A DNA stretch of 45,718 nucleotides, taken from an uncultured Anaerococcus sp. Its GTDB lineage: Bacteria > Bacillota > Clostridia > Tissierellales > Peptoniphilaceae. The first letter of the stretch is position 1. Every line of letters begins with the position of its first letter. A program made the translations under genes and the position numbers. The notes beneath the pieces are model-generated. The model made no database searches. It saw nothing but the letters and a program-made list of their open reading frames with translations, and was not told where the DNA came from. Shown piece after piece: positions 41,357-45,718 of this stretch. The stretch covers positions 1-45,718 of the forward strand of contig NZ_CALTSY010000015.1 of NCBI RefSeq assembly GCF_943908415.1, given 5' to 3'.

Positions 41357-41544
41357 AAATCTAATCCTCCTAATTTTAGTTATTTAGCTTTATTATATCA
41401 ATTAGAATATTAGAAGGCCAATCAGATTTTGATGTATTTATTTGATTAAAAATACATTAGTCTTATATTAGTAGTTCGATTATGAGTATTAATATATTTG
41501 AAGTATGATATAGCTATATGATTTCTAGAATGAAAGGATAGCTT

Positions 41545-43503
41545 ATGACAGAAAAAAAACCTTATTATATAACTACTCCAATATACTATCCTAATAGTAA
41601 CTTACATATTGGAAACACTTATACATCAATTATTGCTGATGTTTTAAAAAGATATAAAAACTTAAATGGATACGATGCTTACCTTGTAACTGGTACTGAT
41701 GAGCATGGTCAAAAGATTATGAGGGCTGCCCTAGATGCAGGTACATCTCCTCAAAAATTTGTAGACCTTATAGCTGATGAGACTAAAACCTTATGGGAAA
41801 AGCTTGAGGTAGACTATGATACATTTATAAGATCTACTGAAAAAAGACACGAAGAAGATGTGAGAAATATATTTACAAAGCTTTACCAACAGGGAGATAT
41901 CTACAAGGGTGAGTACAAGGGATATTACTGTACACCTGACGAGACATTTTGGACTGAGTCTCAATTAGTAGATGGCAAATGCCCTGAATGTGGTAGGGAA
42001 GTAGAATACCAAGAAGAAGAAACATATTTCTTTAGATTATCCAAATATGAGGATAGACTTAAGGAACTTTTCAAAGGACATCCAGAATTTCTTGAGCCAC
42101 AATTTAGACAGAAGGAAATGCTTAATAACTTTATAGATAAGGGCCTTTCTGACCTATCTGTGACTCGTAATTCCTTTGATTGGGGAGTAGATGTTCCTTT
42201 TGATAATGAACATGTTGTTTATGTTTGGATAGATGCCCTATCATGTTATCTAACAGCTATAGGCTATGGTGATGATTCTGGGAAATTTGAAAAATACTGG
42301 CCAGCAAGTGTTCACTTGATTGGAAAAGACATTGTAAGATTTCATACGATTATTTGGCCTGCACTCCTAATGGCACTAGATTTGCCACTACCAGAAAAGG
42401 TATTTGCTCATGGTTGGATATTATTTGATAATGATAAGATGAGTAAGTCAAAGGGGAACATCATGTATCCAGAGCCACTAGTAGAGCTTTATGGTGTAGA
42501 TGCACTCAAATACTTTGTACTCCGTGAGTTTAACTTTGGTTCCGATGGTAACTTCTCAAGCAAGAAGTTTATGGAAAGATATAACTCCGACCTTGTAAAT
42601 GACCTAGGAAATCTAGTAAGTCGCACTACATCTATGATAGATAAGTATAACGGTGGAATTGTCACAAAGGGAAGTGAGACTGACCATTTTGATGATGAGC
42701 TTAAAGAACTTGCAGCTACAACCTACACAGAGTTTACAAGGTTAATGGATGAGTTTGACTTTAATGAAGCACTCAAAACCCTATGGGCCTTTATAAGGAG
42801 AGCTAACAAATACGTAGATGAGACAGAACCATGGATTTTGGGTCGTGATGAAGCTAAGAAAGATAGACTAAACACAGTCTTATATAACTTAGCAGAATCC
42901 ATAAGAATTGTAGCTCAACTAATAGAGCCTGTGATGAAAAATACCACCAAAGAAATCCTAGCTAAACTTGGAACAGAAAACAAAGGCTTTGCTTCAGCAA
43001 GAGAATTTGGTTTATTAGAAGAAGGGGCTAAGGTTACCAAGGGTGCTAATCTATTTGATAGGCTTGATATAGAAGAGGAATTAGTAAAACTTCACGAAAG
43101 AAACAATGAATTAATAGCTCAAAGACTCGGTAAGACCAAAGACCCAGATGAAGCTAAAGAAGAGGAAGAAAAGCTTGCTGAGATTTCCTATGAAGACTTT
43201 GCTAAGCTAGACCTAGTAGTAGGAAAGGTCCTATCATGTAAAGATCACCCAGATGCAGACAAACTATATGTTTTCAAGGTAGATATTGGCGAAGCTGAGC
43301 CACGAACTATTATATCTGGAATCAAAAAATGGTATGGAGTTGATGACTTGGTTGGCAAAAATGTAATCGTAGTTAGAAACCTAGCTCCTAGGAAGATGCG
43401 CGGCATAGAATCAGAAGGAATGATGCTTGCAGCAGACTTTGATAATGAACTATCTATGCTTACAACTCTTAAAGATATGAAGCCAGGAAGTAAGGTTAGC
43501 TAA
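41545..43503 (+). CDS. metG: Methionyl-tRNA synthetase
   Basis: Class I synthetase for tRNA-Met and initiator tRNA (652 aa). Motifs: P-N-S-N-L-H-I-G-N (HIGH, about residues 16-24), the zinc knuckle C-T-P-D-E with C-P-E-C further on (about residues 130-152), and K-M-S-K-S-K-G-N (about 299-306). An anticodon-binding helical domain follows. The C-terminal ~100 residues are an EMAP/Trbp111-like tRNA-binding domain (F-A-K-L-D-L-V-V-G-K-V, then G-M-M-L-A-A) that also allows dimer formation. It begins a four-gene set with tatD, rnmV and rsmA, overlapping tatD by 1 bp. AAAGGATAG precedes the ATG. The leader (41,357-41,544) shows no T-box. Confidence 0.97.
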   Translation: MTEKKPYYITTPIYYPNSNLHIGNTYTSIIADVLKRYKNLNGYDAYLVTGTDEHGQKIMRAALDAGTSPQKFVDLIADETKTLWEKLEVDYDTFIRSTEKRHEEDVRNIFTKLYQQGDIYKGEYKGYYCTPDETFWTESQLVDGKCPECGREVEYQEEETYFFRLSKYEDRLKELFKGHPEFLEPQFRQKEMLNNFIDKGLSDLSVTRNSFDWGVDVPFDNEHVVYVWIDALSCYLTAIGYGDDSGKFEKYWPASVHLIGKDIVRFHTIIWPALLMALDLPLPEKVFAHGWILFDNDKMSKSKGNIMYPEPLVELYGVDALKYFVLREFNFGSDGNFSSKKFMERYNSDLVNDLGNLVSRTTSMIDKYNGGIVTKGSETDHFDDELKELAATTYTEFTRLMDEFDFNEALKTLWAFIRRANKYVDETEPWILGRDEAKKDRLNTVLYNLAESIRIVAQLIEPVMKNTTKEILAKLGTENKGFASAREFGLLEEGAKVTKGANLFDRLDIEEELVKLHERNNELIAQRLGKTKDPDEAKEEEEKLAEISYEDFAKLDLVVGKVLSCKDHPDADKLYVFKVDIGEAEPRTIISGIKKWYGVDDLVGKNVIVVRNLAPRKMRGIESEGMMLAADFDNELSMLTTLKDMKPGSKVS

Positions 43504-44264
43504 TGAGACTAATAGATTCACATTGCCATCTTACGGATGAGGCTTTTGATGATGACAGGTTATTTATTTTAAATGACCTGTCTAATTTTTCTATAAAAGC
43601 AGTCATAAATCCGGCTACAAATTTAGAAGATGGCAAAAAAGCTATAGAATTAGCAAAAGACTATAATAACTTTTATCCAATGCTAGGCATACATCCAGAA
43701 GAAGTTGACGATATCACAGATGAGGACTTGGAAGAATTAGAAAGCTTAGCTAAAAATGAAAGTGTAGTAGCCATAGGTGAGATAGGCCTTGACTACTACT
43801 GGAAAGATGATAATAAAGCTAAGCAAAAAGAAATTTTTATCTACCAATTAGAGCTTGCAAAAAAGCTTGACCTCCCAGCTGTAATCCATGTCAGAGAATC
43901 TAAGGATGATGTCATAGAAATCTTAAGAGACTATACAGACCTTAAAATCCAAATCCATTGCTTCTCAGATGACCTAAAGACACTAGAAACTTATATGGAC
44001 ATGGGATTTTATATATCAATAGGGGGAGTTGTAACTTTTGCCAATGGAGAAAGTGAGCAAGTAGCAGCAAGAAACGTGCCTATCGAACGCCTCATGCTAG
44101 AAACAGATAGTCCATATTTAACTCCAGAACCATACAGGGGACTTAGAAATGATCCGAGAAGAGTGGTAGAAGTAGCTAGGAAAGTTGCAGAGCTTAAAGA
44201 TATGAAAATGGATAAGCTAGCTAAGCGTACCTACAATAATACTAAGGAGTTTTTTAGTTTATGA
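43503..44264 (+). CDS. tatD: TatD-family metal-dependent deoxyribonuclease
   Basis: TIM-barrel metallohydrolase (253 aa) with 3'-5' DNase activity in studied members. The metal ligands are visible: D-S-H-C-H (residues 4-8), G-E-I-G-L-D-Y near residue 91 with the Glu, V-I-H-V-R-E near residue 128, I-H-C-F-S near residue 152 and the closing L-E-T-D-S-P-Y-L near residue 200. Its ATG overlaps the metG stop (TAATG) and its end overlaps rnmV by 4 bp (ATGA), so translation is coupled. The metG-tatD-rnmV-rsmA order is common in Firmicutes. Confidence 0.94.
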   Translation: MRLIDSHCHLTDEAFDDDRLFILNDLSNFSIKAVINPATNLEDGKKAIELAKDYNNFYPMLGIHPEEVDDITDEDLEELESLAKNESVVAIGEIGLDYYWKDDNKAKQKEIFIYQLELAKKLDLPAVIHVRESKDDVIEILRDYTDLKIQIHCFSDDLKTLETYMDMGFYISIGGVVTFANGESEQVAARNVPIERLMLETDSPYLTPEPYRGLRNDPRRVVEVARKVAELKDMKMDKLAKRTYNNTKEFFSL

Positions 44265-44791
44265 TTAAAGAAACTATAGTAGTTGAAGGAAAAGATGATA
44301 TAGCCAATGTAAAGCGTGCAGTAGATGCTGAGATGATTGCTACAAATGGACTTGCCTTTGGCAAAGACTTGATAGAAAAACTAAAGGTAGTTAATGAGCG
44401 CACGGGGATAATAATACTCACTGACCCAGACCATGCTGGCAAAAAAATTAGGGAAAAAATAGCTAGGGAAATTCCAACAGCCAAGCATGCCTATATAGAC
44501 CGCAAGCTTGCCATTAAGAAAAATGACCTAGGAGTAGAAAATGCAGACCCAGAAGTCATAATAGATGCCCTAAAGCATGCCAAGGCAGAAATTAAGGAAG
44601 AACGCAATGAGTTTGTCATGGCAGATCTTGTAAAAAACGATCTTTCTATAGGCAAGGGAGCAAGGGCAAGACGTGAAGAGCTTGGAAACATCCTAGGTAT
44701 TGGCTACTATAATTCCAAGCAATTACTAAGCAAGCTAAACTCCTTTGCTATAAGTAGAGAAGAATTTGAAAAGGCGGTAGAAAAGCTATGA
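44261..44791 (+). CDS. rnmV: Ribonuclease M5
   Basis: TOPRIM-domain nuclease (176 aa) that finishes 5S rRNA maturation in Firmicutes with the help of protein L18. The TOPRIM signature is present: V-V-E-G-K-D-D at residues 6-12 with the catalytic Glu, A-T-N-G near residue 27, and I-L-T-D-P-D-H-A-G at about 50-58, the D-x-D metal site. The C-terminal half is the family's RNA-binding part. It overlaps tatD by 4 bp and rsmA by 4 bp. Confidence 0.95.
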   Translation: MIKETIVVEGKDDIANVKRAVDAEMIATNGLAFGKDLIEKLKVVNERTGIIILTDPDHAGKKIREKIAREIPTAKHAYIDRKLAIKKNDLGVENADPEVIIDALKHAKAEIKEERNEFVMADLVKNDLSIGKGARARREELGNILGIGYYNSKQLLSKLNSFAISREEFEKAVEKL

Positions 44792-45630
44792 AAAAACTAT
44801 ATTCACCAAAGGTAGTAAGGGAAATAATAGACCTATATGACTTTTCTTTCAAAAAATCCCTAGGACAAAACTTCCTCATAGACAAAAACTTCGTAGATAA
44901 GATTGTAGATGCAGCTGAGATAGAAGGTGAAAATGTCTTAGAAATAGGACCTGGTATAGGAACAATAAGCTATGAAATGGCCAAAACAGCTAAGAAAGTA
45001 GTAGTAATAGAGATAGACAAAAGCCTTATCCCAATACTTGAGCAAAATCTAGAAGAATTTGATAATGTAAAGATCATCAATGAAGATATCCTAAAGGTAG
45101 ATTTAGCTAAGTTAGTAGAAGAAGAATTTGCTGGAGAAAGCTTTAAAGTAGTATCAAATCTTCCTTACTATATAACAACTCCCATCATAGAAAGGCTAAT
45201 AACTACAGGCCTTCCTTGTTCCGATATGACTATAATGGTGCAAAAAGAAGTTGGACAGCGCATGGTTGCAAGTGAGGTGGATAAGGAGTACAGCTCTCTT
45301 TCAGTTTTTATAAGGTTTTATACAGAGGCTAAAACTCTAGTAAATCTACCAAAATCTGTCTTCATGCCCCAGCCAAAGATAGATTCTACTATCCTTAACT
45401 TAAAACTTAGAATATATGATAAAAATGTAGACCAAGAAACCCTATTTAAACTAGTGAGGGCAGGCTTTAATAAACGCCGCAAGACCATTCTAAATTCTAT
45501 GTCAGATGTGGTAGATAAAGAAGATTTAAAAGTAGCCTTTGAAAAGACGGGTCTAAAAGCAAACCTCAGAGCAGAAAATTTGTCTATAGATGATTATATA
45601 AATCTTGCTAATGAATTAACTAAGCAATAA
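44788..45630 (+). CDS. rsmA: 16S rRNA dimethyladenosine transferase RsmA (KsgA)
   Basis: Methyltransferase (280 aa) that makes the two adjacent dimethyladenosines near the 3' end of 16S rRNA, a late step of small-subunit assembly. Motifs: K-S-L-G-Q-N-F-L at about residues 19-26, the SAM-binding E-I-G-P-G-I-G-T (about 52-59), V-I-E-I-D (motif II), N-E-D-I-L (motif III) and the catalytic S-N-L-P-Y-Y-I-T-T-P (motif IV, about 123-132). The helical C-terminal domain is complete (K-R-R-K-T-I near residue 232). It is the last gene of the metG set. It overlaps rnmV by 4 bp; a palindromic repeat follows. Confidence 0.97.
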   Translation: MKKLYSPKVVREIIDLYDFSFKKSLGQNFLIDKNFVDKIVDAAEIEGENVLEIGPGIGTISYEMAKTAKKVVVIEIDKSLIPILEQNLEEFDNVKIINEDILKVDLAKLVEEEFAGESFKVVSNLPYYITTPIIERLITTGLPCSDMTIMVQKEVGQRMVASEVDKEYSSLSVFIRFYTEAKTLVNLPKSVFMPQPKIDSTILNLKLRIYDKNVDQETLFKLVRAGFNKRRKTILNSMSDVVDKEDLKVAFEKTGLKANLRAENLSIDDYINLANELTKQ

Positions 45631-45642
45631 GAAGATAATAAT

Positions 45643-45680
45643 AATTTCGACCGAAGCGAAGCAGAGTGGAGAAATCTCAT
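45643..45680 (+). repeat. End module of a palindromic repeat, cut by the window edge
   Basis: It contains ATTTCGACCGAAGCGAAG and ends GGAGAAATCTCAT, the same end module as in the composite repeats, and is followed by GATACTGTAAT, like the sequence after the last module of copy 4. It is probably the left end of a fifth composite copy that continues past 45,718. Confidence 0.75.
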
Positions 45681-45718
45681 GATACTGTAATTAGAGATTA
45701 TCTTATTTATGTATATAA

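Noticed and set aside
41357..41544. T-box or SAM riboswitch in front of metG
   Set aside because: No T-box core, K-turn pattern or terminator/antiterminator pair could be found.
1..45718. tRNA or rRNA genes
   Set aside because: I found no cloverleaf with a T-arm GTTCGA-type loop and no rRNA-like segment; a tRNAscan-SE/Infernal run would settle it.

Overview
The window is AT-rich, densely coding DNA from a Gram-positive anaerobe. Sortase-anchored surface proteins, a T-box leader on tyrS, RNase M5 next to rsmA, and an anaerobic-type Feo system with a small Cys-rich partner all point to Firmicutes. A Tissierellia/Peptoniphilaceae-like cocci group (Anaerococcus or Peptoniphilus type) is my best guess; this is an inference from gene content and style, not a database match.

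Region 1 (1-15,950) is a surface-protein island. It opens with the 3' part of a structured non-coding RNA. A class B sortase follows, then a small FctA/Spy0128-type pilin with an NVKTG sorting signal, then a 3,991-residue wall-anchored protein with at least eight SpaA/Cna_B-like modules and three bacterial-repeat modules (FPLTG anchor), then a backbone-type pilin (VYPK pilin motif, IPQTG anchor). Only a class B sortase is present here. Region 2 (15,980-21,520) holds a membrane protein of unknown function, a Phd/RelE-type toxin-antitoxin pair bracketed by repeats, maf, an acidic protein of unknown function and the glutamate carrier gltS.

Region 3 (21,600-25,464) is a compact, overlapping five-gene set: two GT2 glycosyltransferases, a Wzz/CpsC-like co-polymerase, a CpsD-like protein whose P-loop is degenerate, and an SH3 lipoprotein. 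It looks like a minimal surface-polysaccharide locus. Region 4 (25,465-29,800) is accessory sequence dominated by a family of composite palindromic repeats of about 230-315 bp (three copies here, one inverted copy at 20.0-20.3 kb, another end at 45.64 kb). Two copies bracket a single-domain GIY-YIG nuclease. A two-domain FMN-binding lipoprotein, a GyrI-like protein, a small lipoprotein and an amphipathic membrane protein also lie here.

Region 5 (29,826-45,630) is mostly housekeeping: threonine aldolase/OatA-like O-acetyltransferase/MORN operon, an alpha/beta hydrolase, a Fur-box-controlled feoA-feoB-Cys-rich operon with a short leader ORF, cysK-cysE, tyrS with its T-box, a flavodoxin, and metG-tatD-rnmV-rsmA.

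The observations most worth follow-up are the composite repeat family with its GIY-YIG neighbour, the small polysaccharide locus with a dead-looking CpsD homologue, the pilin island that pairs three different sorting signals with one class B sortase, and the structured RNA at the left edge.
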